From: Streptomyces bottropensis ATCC 25435
Lineage (GTDB): Bacteria; Actinomycetota; Actinomycetes; Streptomycetales; Streptomycetaceae
DNA: 64,000 bases
NCBI RefSeq assembly: GCF_000383595.1
Contig: NZ_KB911581.1
Span: 6,035,519-6,099,518, forward strand
Direction: 5' to 3'
Part shown: positions 56,807-64,000 of the stretch, one piece after another
How positions within the stretch are numbered: position 1 is the first letter of the stretch
Layout: each line of letters begins with the position of its first letter
The notes under the pieces: generated by a model
Databases searched by the model: none
What the model saw: only the letters and a program-made list of their open reading frames with translations
Told to the model about the DNA's origin: nothing
Program-made: the position numbers and the translations under genes

Positions 56807-57765
56807 GCCCGTTCCTTCTCACCCGCACCCTGCCGGAGGACGCCACGGACGCCGCGCTGCGCGCCGACGTCCTGGACGGCCTGACCCGCATGCCGAAGAC
56901 GCTGCCGCCCAAGTGGTTCTACGACGCGCGCGGCAGCGAACTGTTCGAGCGGATCACCGAGTTGCCCGAGTACTACCCGACCCGTGCCGAGCGCGAGATC
57001 CTGGTGGACCGGGCGGGCGAGATCGCCGCGGCGAGCGGCGCGCGCACCCTGGTCGAGCTGGGGTCCGGCTCGTCCGACAAGACCCGGCACCTGCTGGACG
57101 CGATGCCGGGCCTGCACACGTACGTGCCGGTCGACGTCAGCGAGAGCGCGCTGCGGCAGGCGGGCGAGGCGCTGGCCGCCGAGCGGCCGGGGCTGAACGT
57201 GCACGCCCTGATCGCCGACTTCACCGCCGGGCTGCAACTGCCCGAGACTCCGGGTCCTCGTCTGGTGGCGTTCCTGGGCGGCACGATCGGCAATCTGGTG
57301 CCCGGGGAACGTGCCGCGTTCCTGGCCGCCGTCCGCGCGCTGCTGGCCCCCGGTGACGCGCTGCTGCTGGGCACGGACCTGGTCAAGGACGAGGCGGTGC
57401 TGGTGGCCGCGTACGACGACGCGTCCGGGGTGACCGCCGAGTTCAACAAGAACGTGCTGAACGTGGTGGACCGGGAGTTGGGGGCGGACTTCGACCCCGA
57501 CGCCTTCGACCATGTCGCCCTCTGGAACGCCGAGTGCGAGTGGATCGAGATGCGGCTGCGGTCCCGTACGGCCCAGACCGTGAAGGTTCCCGCGCTCGAT
57601 CTGGCGGTGGACTTCGCGGCCGGGGAGGAGGTGCGGACGGAGGTGTCCGCGAAGTTCAGGAAGGAGGGGGTGCGGGACGAACTGGGGTCCTCAGGGCTGG
57701 AGTTGTCCCACTGGTGGACGGATGCGGAGGGTCGCTTCGCGCTGTCCCTGAGCCGCGCGACGTAG
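56803..57765 (+). CDS. egtD: L-histidine N-alpha-methyltransferase EgtD
   Basis: A 320-residue SAM-dependent enzyme that trimethylates histidine to hercynine. Motifs: LPPKWFYDARGSELFERITE, ELGSGSSDKTRHLLDAM (SAM site) and FLGGTIGNLVPGERAAFLA. GTG 56803 overlaps the egtC stop as GTGA. egtE, the final lyase, does not follow; it must be supplied elsewhere. Confidence 0.96.
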   Translation: MSPFLLTRTLPEDATDAALRADVLDGLTRMPKTLPPKWFYDARGSELFERITELPEYYPTRAEREILVDRAGEIAAASGARTLVELGSGSSDKTRHLLDAMPGLHTYVPVDVSESALRQAGEALAAERPGLNVHALIADFTAGLQLPETPGPRLVAFLGGTIGNLVPGERAAFLAAVRALLAPGDALLLGTDLVKDEAVLVAAYDDASGVTAEFNKNVLNVVDRELGADFDPDAFDHVALWNAECEWIEMRLRSRTAQTVKVPALDLAVDFAAGEEVRTEVSAKFRKEGVRDELGSSGLELSHWWTDAEGRFALSLSRAT

Positions 57766-58098
57766 CGGCTTCCCGCCGAATGCGGGTGCGTGTGTGAGTG
57801 CGGGTGCGTGGGGGCTTCCGGCGCGGTTCCCCGCGCCCCCGCCCCTGGAGAGCAGGGGCTGCGCCCCGTGCTTTCCGGGCCCGCAACGCGTCGGCTTTCA
57901 GGCCCGCAGGGGCCTGTGCCTTCAGGGGCGCAAGCTCTCACGGGCGCGGGAAACTGCGCGAGAAGCCCCACCGGACCCGCACCCGACGAAGAACCTCTCA
58001 GGGCGCCCCGCCGTCTCGCGGACCCGCACACTCTGAGGCACCGTGGAATGGCGTGTGGCGCACCGGCCACGGCGGAGCACGTGACAAGGAGAACCCGT
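57766..58098. other. Intergenic region with repeats after egtD
   Basis: About 330 bases with short GTGCGGGTGCGT-like repeats, a weak hairpin at 57841-57859 (GCCCCT and AGGGGC) that may end the egt transcript, and the second copy of the 31-bp repeat. No gene seen. Confidence 0.6.
57952..57982. repeat. 31-bp dispersed repeat, copy 2
   Basis: Exact inverse copy of 47167-47197, starting AACTGCGCGAGAAGCCCCAC on the plus strand. It belongs to a common Streptomyces intergenic repeat style near gene ends. Confidence 0.85.
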
Positions 58099-58314
58099 AT
58101 GACCGACCACGTTTACCGGGTCACCGAGATCGTCGGCAGTTCGGACGAGAGCGTCGACCACGCCATCCGCAACGGCGTCGCCCGCGCCGCCCAGACCCTG
58201 CGCAACCTGGACTGGTTCGAGGTGACACAGGTCCGCGGACACATCGAGGACGGGCAGATCGCGCACTACCAGGTCGGCCTGAAGCTCGGTTTCCGGCTGG
58301 ACGACACCGACTGA
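58099..58314 (+). CDS. Dodecin family protein
   Basis: A 71-residue protein with the dodecin pattern VYRVTEIVGSSDESVDHAIR, TLRNLDWFEVTQVRGHI and VGLKLGFRLDD. Dodecins form hollow dodecamers that store and quench flavins or bind CoA. The Trp of LDWFEV is the flavin-stacking residue. ATG 58099 has AAGGAGAA upstream. Single gene. Confidence 0.95.
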   Translation: MTDHVYRVTEIVGSSDESVDHAIRNGVARAAQTLRNLDWFEVTQVRGHIEDGQIAHYQVGLKLGFRLDDTD

Positions 58315-58335
58315 CCGGCCGGTTCGGGCCCGCGC

Positions 58336-58824
58336 TCAGGTCCGCCCCTCCCGCTCCTGCGCCGCCTTCAGCGCGGCGGAGGCGGCGGCCCAGCGCGCCC
58401 GTACGACCGTGAAGCCCGCCCGTTCCGCGTCCTCGCAGACGAGTTCGTCGTCGTCCACGAGGACGCGGATCTCGCGGGTCCGGGCGAGTTCACGGAGGAT
58501 CTCCAGCTTGGTGCGGCGGGCGGGCCTGCGGTCATTGTCGCGGCGCATCCGGATCCGCCCCTCGGGCAGGCCGTGCGCGGCGAGCCAGTCGACGGTGTCG
58601 CGGCGGCAGCGCTCGGGCCGCCCCGTCAGGTACAGCACCTCGCACTCCCGTGCGCTCTCCCGCGCCAGCGCGACCCCTTCGGCCAGTGGCGGATCCTGCG
58701 GGGCCGCCGCGAAGAACGCGTCCCAGTCGCGCGGCTTGCGCTCCAGGAACCGCTGCCGGTGCGCGGTGTCGGCGAGGGTGTTGTCCAGGTCGAAAACGGC
58801 GAGGGGCCGGTGGTTGTCGGTCAC
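58336..58824 (-). CDS. HAD-family phosphatase, polynucleotide-kinase 3'-phosphatase type
   Basis: A 162-residue HAD protein. Motif I FDLDNTLADTAHRQRFL (Asp nucleophile and +2 Asp); motif II in LYLTGRPERCRRDTVDWLA; late motif VLVDDDELVCEDAERAG. The layout resembles the phosphatase half of T4-type polynucleotide kinase, with no kinase domain attached. A role in nucleotide or DNA-end phosphate removal is possible but not shown. Confidence 0.85.
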   Translation of the reverse strand: MTDNHRPLAVFDLDNTLADTAHRQRFLERKPRDWDAFFAAAPQDPPLAEGVALARESARECEVLYLTGRPERCRRDTVDWLAAHGLPEGRIRMRRDNDRRPARRTKLEILRELARTREIRVLVDDDELVCEDAERAGFTVVRARWAAASAALKAAQEREGRT

Positions 58825-58895
58825 GGCCCCAGCCTAGGCAGCAGATGACTCGTGTCGTCCGTTGTCGCTTCACACAACAAACACGAACTCCACCA

Positions 58896-58919
58896 GTAAC
58901 TTGATGTTTCAAACGTTAC
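58896..58919. promoter_or_regulatory. Nested inverted repeat in an AT-rich promoter
   Basis: GTAAC and GTTAC flank TTGATGTTTCAA, itself an inverted repeat. The block lies 40 bases before the NDH-2-like start in an unusually AT-rich gap, as expected for a promoter with an operator. Confidence 0.5.
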
Positions 58920-58959
58920 GCTCGTCGCCTCTCCCCCCACACAGCACAGGAGAATCGGC

Positions 58960-60063
58960 GTGCCTGACGGCGAAATCATCGTGATCGGCGGCGGATACGG
59001 GGGCATCCGCCTCGCCAAACAACTGGACGAGGTCGCACGGGTCACCCTCGTGGACCGCAAGGAGGTCTTCTTCCACCGCATCGCCGCACTGCGCGCGGGC
59101 GTGCACGAGGCATGGACGACGACGCCCTTCATCCCGTACGACAGGCTGCTGCGCAACGGCCGTGTCGTGACGGGCAAGGCGGTCGGCATCGACACCGGCG
59201 AGCGGCAGGTGACCCTCGCGACGGGCGAGCGGCTGCCGTACGACGTGGTGGTGATCGCGACCGGGGCGGACTACCCGGAACCGGCCCGCTTCCTGGGCAC
59301 CACCACCGAGGAGGCGGGCAAGACGTTCACCGCGCACCAGGAGAGCGTGGCCGCCGCCGAGCACGTCCTGGTCGTCGGTGGCGGGCCGGGCGGCGTGGAA
59401 CTCGCCGCCGAGATCCGGCTGGCCCGGCCGGACGCGCGGGTCACCCTCGCGCACGCCGGGTCCGAGCTGCTCAGCTCCACCGGCAGCAAGTGGGCCGGAC
59501 GGCGGGCCCTGGCGTGGCTGGAGGCGCGCGACGTGGAGGTGCGGCTCGACTCGTTCGTCTCACCCGGGCCGGACTTCGGCACCTACCGGGACGGGCGGGG
59601 CAACCTCATCGAGGCCGACCTGTCGTTCTGGGCCAACGGCACCACGCCGAACACGCTCTGGCTGCGGCTGGCCGGGCACGGGGACTGGCTCAACCCGGCG
59701 GGGCAGGTCAAGGTGGACCGGACGCTCCGCGTCGAGGGGCGCCTCGACGTGTTCGCGGTCGGTGACGTGAACGACGCCAGCGAGCTGAAGGTGTCCCCCG
59801 TCGCGTTCGCCCAGGCGGACATCGCCGCGCACAACATCCGCGCGTATCTGGAGAGTCCGGGCAGGCACCGCAAGGAGCCGCGGCTGTACCGGCCGATCCG
59901 GCGGACTCCGCTGATCGTGCCGCTCGGGCCGGCCGACGGAATCACGCTCCTGCCGGTGCCGGGGGGTGAGACGGCGGTGCTCGGGGGCCGTACGTCCACG
60001 CTGGCGAAGGCGAGGACGCTGATGACGCCGTACATCAGGAAGCAGCTGGGTTACGCCGGTTGA
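58960..60063 (+). CDS. NDH-2/FSP1-like FAD oxidoreductase
   Basis: A 367-residue flavoprotein. FAD motif EIIVIGGGYGGIRLAKQLDE; NAD(P) motif VLVVGGGPGGVELAAEIRLA; FAD-binding AVGDVNDASELK. It resembles type II NADH dehydrogenases and AIFM2/FSP1 quinone reductases; there is no clear C-terminal membrane anchor. It probably passes electrons from NAD(P)H to quinone or another acceptor. Start GTG 58960 has AGGAGAA upstream. Confidence 0.88.
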   Translation: MPDGEIIVIGGGYGGIRLAKQLDEVARVTLVDRKEVFFHRIAALRAGVHEAWTTTPFIPYDRLLRNGRVVTGKAVGIDTGERQVTLATGERLPYDVVVIATGADYPEPARFLGTTTEEAGKTFTAHQESVAAAEHVLVVGGGPGGVELAAEIRLARPDARVTLAHAGSELLSSTGSKWAGRRALAWLEARDVEVRLDSFVSPGPDFGTYRDGRGNLIEADLSFWANGTTPNTLWLRLAGHGDWLNPAGQVKVDRTLRVEGRLDVFAVGDVNDASELKVSPVAFAQADIAAHNIRAYLESPGRHRKEPRLYRPIRRTPLIVPLGPADGITLLPVPGGETAVLGGRTSTLAKARTLMTPYIRKQLGYAG

Positions 60064-60119
60064 GCGGCGGGTGCGGGCACGGAAACCAGCAGCCCCCGAA
60101 CCCGCACCCGAACACCCCG

Positions 60120-60614
60120 TCAGTCCCCCTGAACCAGGTCGTTGGCGTGGGTGAGGAAGTCGTCCACCATCCGGTGGAAGAGTCCCGCCAGCTGCCGAAG
60201 CTCCTCGGGCGACCACTTGGACAACGCCATCTGCATACCGCGCACCCCCGCTTCGCGGATACGGCCGATCGCCTCCCTGCCGACCGCCGTCAGCTCGATG
60301 CGCTGGGCGCGCCGGTCGTCCGGGTCGGGTACGCGGGTGACGTAACCGGCCTTCAGAAGCTGCTGGACCTGGCGGGTGACGTGCGAGGCCTCGACCCCGA
60401 GGCGGTTGGCCAGCTCCCCCGGCCGCAACGGCTCGGAATCGGCGATCTGCCGCAGCAGGGCCACGGCGGCGCGGTCCAGCGGCACCCCGGCCAGGCTCAT
60501 CAGACGCTCGTGCGCCCGGGCCCGGGTGCTGAGGTAGGTGATGCGCGTGAGGGCTCGCTCGATCTCGATCACTTCCGGGGAAGCGGGGTCGGAGGGTGGC
60601 GGTGAGGGGGGCAT
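60120..60614 (-). CDS. MarR-family regulator, divergent from esterase
   Basis: A 164-residue protein. Helix-turn-helix PGELANRLGVEASHVTRQVQ and the wing TRVPDPDDRRAQRIELTAVG are clear; the flanking helices are RALTRITYLSTRARAHERLM and the C-terminal LAGLFHRMVDDFL. It faces an alpha/beta hydrolase gene across 81 bases containing an inverted repeat, the normal layout for a MarR repressor and its target. Confidence 0.9.
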   Translation of the reverse strand: MPPSPPPSDPASPEVIEIERALTRITYLSTRARAHERLMSLAGVPLDRAAVALLRQIADSEPLRPGELANRLGVEASHVTRQVQQLLKAGYVTRVPDPDDRRAQRIELTAVGREAIGRIREAGVRGMQMALSKWSPEELRQLAGLFHRMVDDFLTHANDLVQGD

Positions 60615-60631
60615 GAGCCCTACTTTACCAT

Positions 60632-60649
60632 CTTGTTGCCTGACTCAAG
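60632..60649. promoter_or_regulatory. MarR operator candidate
   Basis: CTTGTTGCCTGACTCAAG has CTTG/CAAG arms in an AT-rich window between the divergent MarR and esterase genes; TACTT and AAGTA further out extend the symmetry. Confidence 0.5.
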
Positions 60650-60695
60650 TAAGTTCATCGCCCCGGGTGGTCCCCGTGTTCCGAACGGAGTCTCC

Positions 60696-61646
60696 ATGTC
60701 CCTTCTCGCCCGTCCGGCGGTGGCCGCCCTCGCGGCCAAGGCGATGCAACGTCTCTCGGGCGTGGCCGCCCGCCGGCCCAGTGGGCCAGGGTCCCGGGCG
60801 GCCTGGCTCGCCCGACTGCCCGAATACACCTGTGCCACCCGCGAGTTGACGGTACCGACCGCGTACGGCCCGGCCCGCGCCGTGCTGTACGTACCCGCCG
60901 GTGCCGAGGGCGCCCCTCCCCCGCCGCTCCACGTCAACTTCCACGGCGGCGGCTACGTCATGCCGCAGATCGAGCTGGACGACGCGCTGTGCCGGTGTCT
61001 GGCCGCCGAGGCGGGTGTGGCCGTGCTCAACGTGGACTACGTGGTCGCTCCCCAGCACCCGTTCCCGGCGCCGCCCCGGCAGGCGTTCGAGGTGGTCCGG
61101 TGGGCCGCCGGGCACGGGGGCGAGCACGGCTGGGACGGCGGCCGGCTCTCCGTGGGCGGCCAGAGCGCGGGCGGCGGCCTCGCGGCGGCGGTGGCCCGCC
61201 AGGCGCTGGAGGAGGGCGGCCCCTCGATCGCCCTCCAGGTCCTGCACTATCCGCCGCTCGACCTCGCGACCGGCGCCCGCGACAAGCGGGCCGCCATCGC
61301 CAGGCCCCTGCTGCGCCCGTGGATGGCGGACGTGTTCGACAGCTCGTACATCCCGGACCCCACGATGCGCGCCGACCGTCTGGTCTCGCCCGCGCACCCC
61401 TCGGACACCGCCGACCTCCGGGGCATCGCGCCGGCCTTCGTCGTCACCGCCGAGTACGACCTCCTCAAGGCCGAGGGCGTGGCCTACGCGGACCGGCTGC
61501 GCACGGCCGGGTCCCTCGTGGGCCATCACGACGTGACCGGCGCCGACCACGGCTACGACACCGGCGACGAGGCCAGGGCCCGCGAGGTGTATCCACTGAT
61601 CGCGGAACAGGTGCGGCGGGCGTTCTTCCCCGGAATCCTCCCCTGA
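60696..61646 (+). CDS. Alpha/beta hydrolase, HSL-type esterase
   Basis: A 316-residue esterase: oxyanion motif NFHGGGYVMPQ, nucleophile Ser in GGQSAGGGLAAAV, Asp in TAEYDLLKAEG and His in GADHGYDTG. ATG 60696 follows CGGAG. Divergent from the MarR gene that probably represses it. Substrate unknown; only about family-level similarity to the esterase at 46109. Confidence 0.92.
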   Translation: MSLLARPAVAALAAKAMQRLSGVAARRPSGPGSRAAWLARLPEYTCATRELTVPTAYGPARAVLYVPAGAEGAPPPPLHVNFHGGGYVMPQIELDDALCRCLAAEAGVAVLNVDYVVAPQHPFPAPPRQAFEVVRWAAGHGGEHGWDGGRLSVGGQSAGGGLAAAVARQALEEGGPSIALQVLHYPPLDLATGARDKRAAIARPLLRPWMADVFDSSYIPDPTMRADRLVSPAHPSDTADLRGIAPAFVVTAEYDLLKAEGVAYADRLRTAGSLVGHHDVTGADHGYDTGDEARAREVYPLIAEQVRRAFFPGILP

Positions 61647-61692
61647 TTCCTCCCCTGACAGCGGGCGGTGGGGCCCGTGGGGACGAGGGTGC

Positions 61693-63408
61693 CTACTCCT
61701 CGGGCCGGTCCTCCTGCCCGGGTGTCAGCCGCAGGACCGTGCCCTCGCCATCGGCCGACAGCAGGAGGGTGCCGTCCGGGGCGGTCGCGAGGCCCGCGAA
61801 GCGGCGGGCCATGCCGGGCATGATGTCCGCGAACAGGGCCGGTTCCGTGCGGGGGACGACGCCCGGCGGCGGGCCGACGGGCAGTTCCTCCAGTTCGATC
61901 CGCGACTCCCCCGTGGTGAGACGGACCGACCGCAGCCTGCGGTGCCCGGTCTCCACCACGAACAGTTCCGCGCCGAGGACCGTCAGGCCCTGCGGGGCGC
62001 CGAGCCCGTCCACCACGACGGCCGTCCCCCCGTCCGTCCCGATCCGGAGCACCGCGCCGAGCCGTTCCTCGCTGACGTAGAGCCGGCCCTCCTCGTCGAG
62101 GACCACGTCAGTGGGCTGGTCGAGACCCTCCGCGAGGACAGTCACCGAGTCGGGGCCGTCCTCGTCCCCGATGGCGAGGACCCGGCCCGCGCCCGTCTCC
62201 GCGACCACGAGCGCACCGTCGGGCCGGACCGCGATGCCGAGGGGACGGTTCAGCCCCCGTGCCCGTTCCCGGACCTCCCCCGTGGTGGTGTCGTAGGTCC
62301 GCACCGTGCCGAACTGTGAAGTGTGGTGCAGCAGTTCACCGTCGGCGGTGATGCCGTGGGCGAAGGGGAGCAGGAGGTGGGTCCGCACTCCGCCGGGCCC
62401 CGCCTGCGGGGACGGGCCGAGCGGCTCGCCCTCGTCGGTGGTCGCCGGGCTCGCCAGGCGGTAGTGGTCGGCGGCGTGGACCGTACCGCCGAGGTCGACC
62501 GTCACGCCGTAGGGGCCGTCGAAGCCGCGGCGCACGATCTCCCGGGTGCGGCCGTCGGGGTGCAGCTCCGTGATGCCGCCGCTGGCGTAGCTGGAGACGA
62601 ACATGCGGTTCTCGGCGTCGAAGGCCGCGTTGTCGAGACCCCTCAGCCCGCTGGTGACGCGCGTGCGACTGCCGCCGCCGTGCAGGTCGACGCGGGTGAC
62701 GATGCCCTCGACGCCCCGGGAGAGGACGTGCAGGACACCGCCCCGGTCGAAGCGGACGGCGACCGGCTCGTGCACGTCCTCGGCGACCACCTCGGGCGTC
62801 CCGCCGTCCGGCGGGATCCGCCAGACCTGACCGGTGAGCATGTGCGGGTAGTACAGGTGTCCGTCCGGGCCGAGCTGCATCGCGTTGCCGAGGGCCAGAC
62901 CGTCCGTGAGGACGACCGGGTCGCCGCCGTCCGGGAACAGCTCCATCAGCCGCCCGCCCGGCTTCATCTCGTTGACGAAGAGACGGTCGCCGACGCAGGT
63001 GATGCCGTTGGGGTTCGTGACGTCGTCGGAGACGAGGTGGTACTCCCCCGCCGGGCTTCGGCGCCACACCCGGCCCGGCACCAGATCGGCTATGTACATC
63101 GAGCCGTCGGCGCCGAAGGCGAGATCGTCCGGCGACTGCACCGGACCGTCCATCGGGACGACGACGTCCACGTCCCCCGTGGCCGGGTCGACGGCGCTGA
63201 TCTGCCCGGCGAGGAACTGCGCGACGTACAGCCGCCCGTCGGGACCGAAGGCGACGCCGTTGGAACCCCACAGCGGGTTGGGCGGGTTGAGCCGCCGCGC
63301 CCGCCACCGCGGGCCGGTGGTACGGAGCGCGCCACTCTCGTCGTACCGGTTGGGCCCCGCGCCCGGTTCCGTTCCCGGGGCCGTCATGTCCTCGTGCGCC
63401 CTTCTCAT
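61693..63408 (-). CDS. SMP-30/NHL-type beta-propeller protein
   Basis: A 571-residue protein built of about ten repeats with the pattern PDG-RLYV, such as GVAFGPDGRLYVAQFLAGQI, DLAFGADGSMYIADLVPGRV and PTDVVLDEEGRLYVSEERLG. It appears to be two fused six-bladed propellers of the gluconolactonase/NHL class. No signal peptide, so cytosolic. ATG 63408 overlaps the stop of the upstream monooxygenase as ATGA; an ATG seven codons in is an alternative. Coupling suggests it handles a product, perhaps a lactone, of that enzyme. Confidence 0.85.
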   Translation of the reverse strand: MRRAHEDMTAPGTEPGAGPNRYDESGALRTTGPRWRARRLNPPNPLWGSNGVAFGPDGRLYVAQFLAGQISAVDPATGDVDVVVPMDGPVQSPDDLAFGADGSMYIADLVPGRVWRRSPAGEYHLVSDDVTNPNGITCVGDRLFVNEMKPGGRLMELFPDGGDPVVLTDGLALGNAMQLGPDGHLYYPHMLTGQVWRIPPDGGTPEVVAEDVHEPVAVRFDRGGVLHVLSRGVEGIVTRVDLHGGGSRTRVTSGLRGLDNAAFDAENRMFVSSYASGGITELHPDGRTREIVRRGFDGPYGVTVDLGGTVHAADHYRLASPATTDEGEPLGPSPQAGPGGVRTHLLLPFAHGITADGELLHHTSQFGTVRTYDTTTGEVRERARGLNRPLGIAVRPDGALVVAETGAGRVLAIGDEDGPDSVTVLAEGLDQPTDVVLDEEGRLYVSEERLGAVLRIGTDGGTAVVVDGLGAPQGLTVLGAELFVVETGHRRLRSVRLTTGESRIELEELPVGPPPGVVPRTEPALFADIMPGMARRFAGLATAPDGTLLLSADGEGTVLRLTPGQEDRPEE

Positions 63409-64000
63409 TCGGCACCCACGAGCACGTCGTCCATGCCACCGTCGGCGCGCCAGCGGCGGAGCAGTTCGTGGAAGGCGACCGGTCCGTCGCCGTAGGACTC
63501 GCTGCGCCGGCGGGGCCGGCCCTCGTTGTTGTAGTAGCCGGGGGTGCACTCCGCCTGGAACCGGTACAGGTCGGCGGCCTTCTCGCGGAGGGTGGCGACC
63601 CAGGCGGTCTCGGCCTCGGCGGTCGGTTCGACGTACCGGGCTCCGCGCCTGCGGGCCTCGGCGACGACCTCGCCGACGTGGATCGACTGCTGGTCGAGGA
63701 TGTGGACGTAGTTGACGGCGCTGGCGTTCTGCAGGGGGCCGAGCTGGAAGAGGTTGGGGAAGCCGTGGCTGTAGAAGCCGTGGAGGGTCCTGGGCCCGGC
63801 CGTCGCCCAGGTCTCCAGCAGACCGACGCCGCCTCGGCCGTAGGCCGGGAGCCGGCCGGACAGCAGGCCCGAGACACCGACCTCGAAACCGGTGGCGAAG
63901 ATGACGCAGTCCACCTCGTACTCGACGCCGCCGACCACCACGGCCCGTTCGGTGATCCGCTCGACCCCGTGGGTGTCGGCCGTGTCGACGAGGGTGACGT
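63405..64000 (-). CDS. Flavin-containing (Baeyer-Villiger-type) monooxygenase, N-terminus beyond the window
   Basis: Only the C-terminal 198 codons are inside the window. CVIFATGFEVGVSG is the conserved ATG-motif of class B flavin monooxygenases. GFPNLFQLGPLQNASAVNYV and ECTPGYYNNEGRP are typical of Baeyer-Villiger enzymes. These turn ketones into esters or lactones with NADPH and O2. The stop is coupled to the beta-propeller gene, which could be a lactonase acting on its product. Confidence 0.88.
   Translation of the reverse strand, partial: VTLVDTADTHGVERITERAVVVGGVEYEVDCVIFATGFEVGVSGLLSGRLPAYGRGGVGLLETWATAGPRTLHGFYSHGFPNLFQLGPLQNASAVNYVHILDQQSIHVGEVVAEARRRGARYVEPTAEAETAWVATLREKAADLYRFQAECTPGYYNNEGRPRRRSESYGDGPVAFHELLRRWRADGGMDDVLVGAE

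Overview
The window is high-GC actinobacterial DNA, almost certainly Streptomyces. Codon third positions are nearly all G or C, GTG starts are common, genes are often coupled by ATGA or GTGA overlaps, and the protein families are typical of the genus (ergothioneine egtABCD, flotillin/NfeD, PepSY, TIGR02452, DM13, oleate hydratase). I saw no tRNA, rRNA, insertion sequence, prophage or CRISPR array.

Region A (1 to about 36,060) is a low-oxygen, dormancy and stress island resembling the DosR/DevR (OsdR) gene neighbourhoods of mycobacteria and Streptomyces. It starts with a DM13 protein cut by the window edge and a minus-strand kdp operon (27-residue ORF, kdpF, kdpA, kdpB, kdpC). Next come a PucR-type regulator, a flotillin and an NfeD-like protein, a DUF4142 protein and a MarR regulator. 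Then follow four intact tandem universal stress proteins, a pyruvate formate-lyase with its activase, a DoxX-like protein, a zinc alcohol dehydrogenase, a flavodoxin, a pyridoxamine-oxidase-fold protein, oleate hydratase, a CBS-BON protein, a ribosome-hibernation-like protein, pyruvate phosphate dikinase, GAPDH and a DosS/DevS-like GAF-GAF histidine kinase. Together they suggest fermentative pyruvate use, redox balance, potassium homeostasis and ribosome protection under oxygen limitation.

Two things stand out in region A. First, eleven or twelve 16-bp near-palindromes fitting NGGGCCGNNCGGCCCN lie before its genes. Nine are about 92 to 104 bp from a start codon, which looks like one regulon. 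Second, the island is decaying: an RCK potassium-channel domain, a flotillin-like gene, an AlbA_2 gene, four Usp copies, STAS and PNPOx fragments, the AdhE C-terminus, a NarL/DevR-type response regulator and an acyl-CoA ligase are all broken. The sensor kinase is intact while the neighbouring response regulator is a pseudogene.

Region B (36,161 to 53,072) is ordinary chromosome: pirin with divergent MarR genes, a TPR protein, a PepSY membrane protein with a Crp-type site, peptide deformylase, a flavin disulfide reductase, thioredoxin, PobA with a LacI regulator, an esterase, a PucR-like regulator and an amidase, a second flotillin with a small partner, a PemK/MazF-like protein and a bacterial-type PARG macrodomain protein.

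Region C (53,377 to the end) holds the tightly coupled ergothioneine operon egtABCD without an adjacent egtE, dodecin, a HAD phosphatase, an NDH-2/FSP1-like oxidoreductase, a divergent MarR/esterase pair, a beta-propeller protein coupled to a flavin monooxygenase, and the right window edge.
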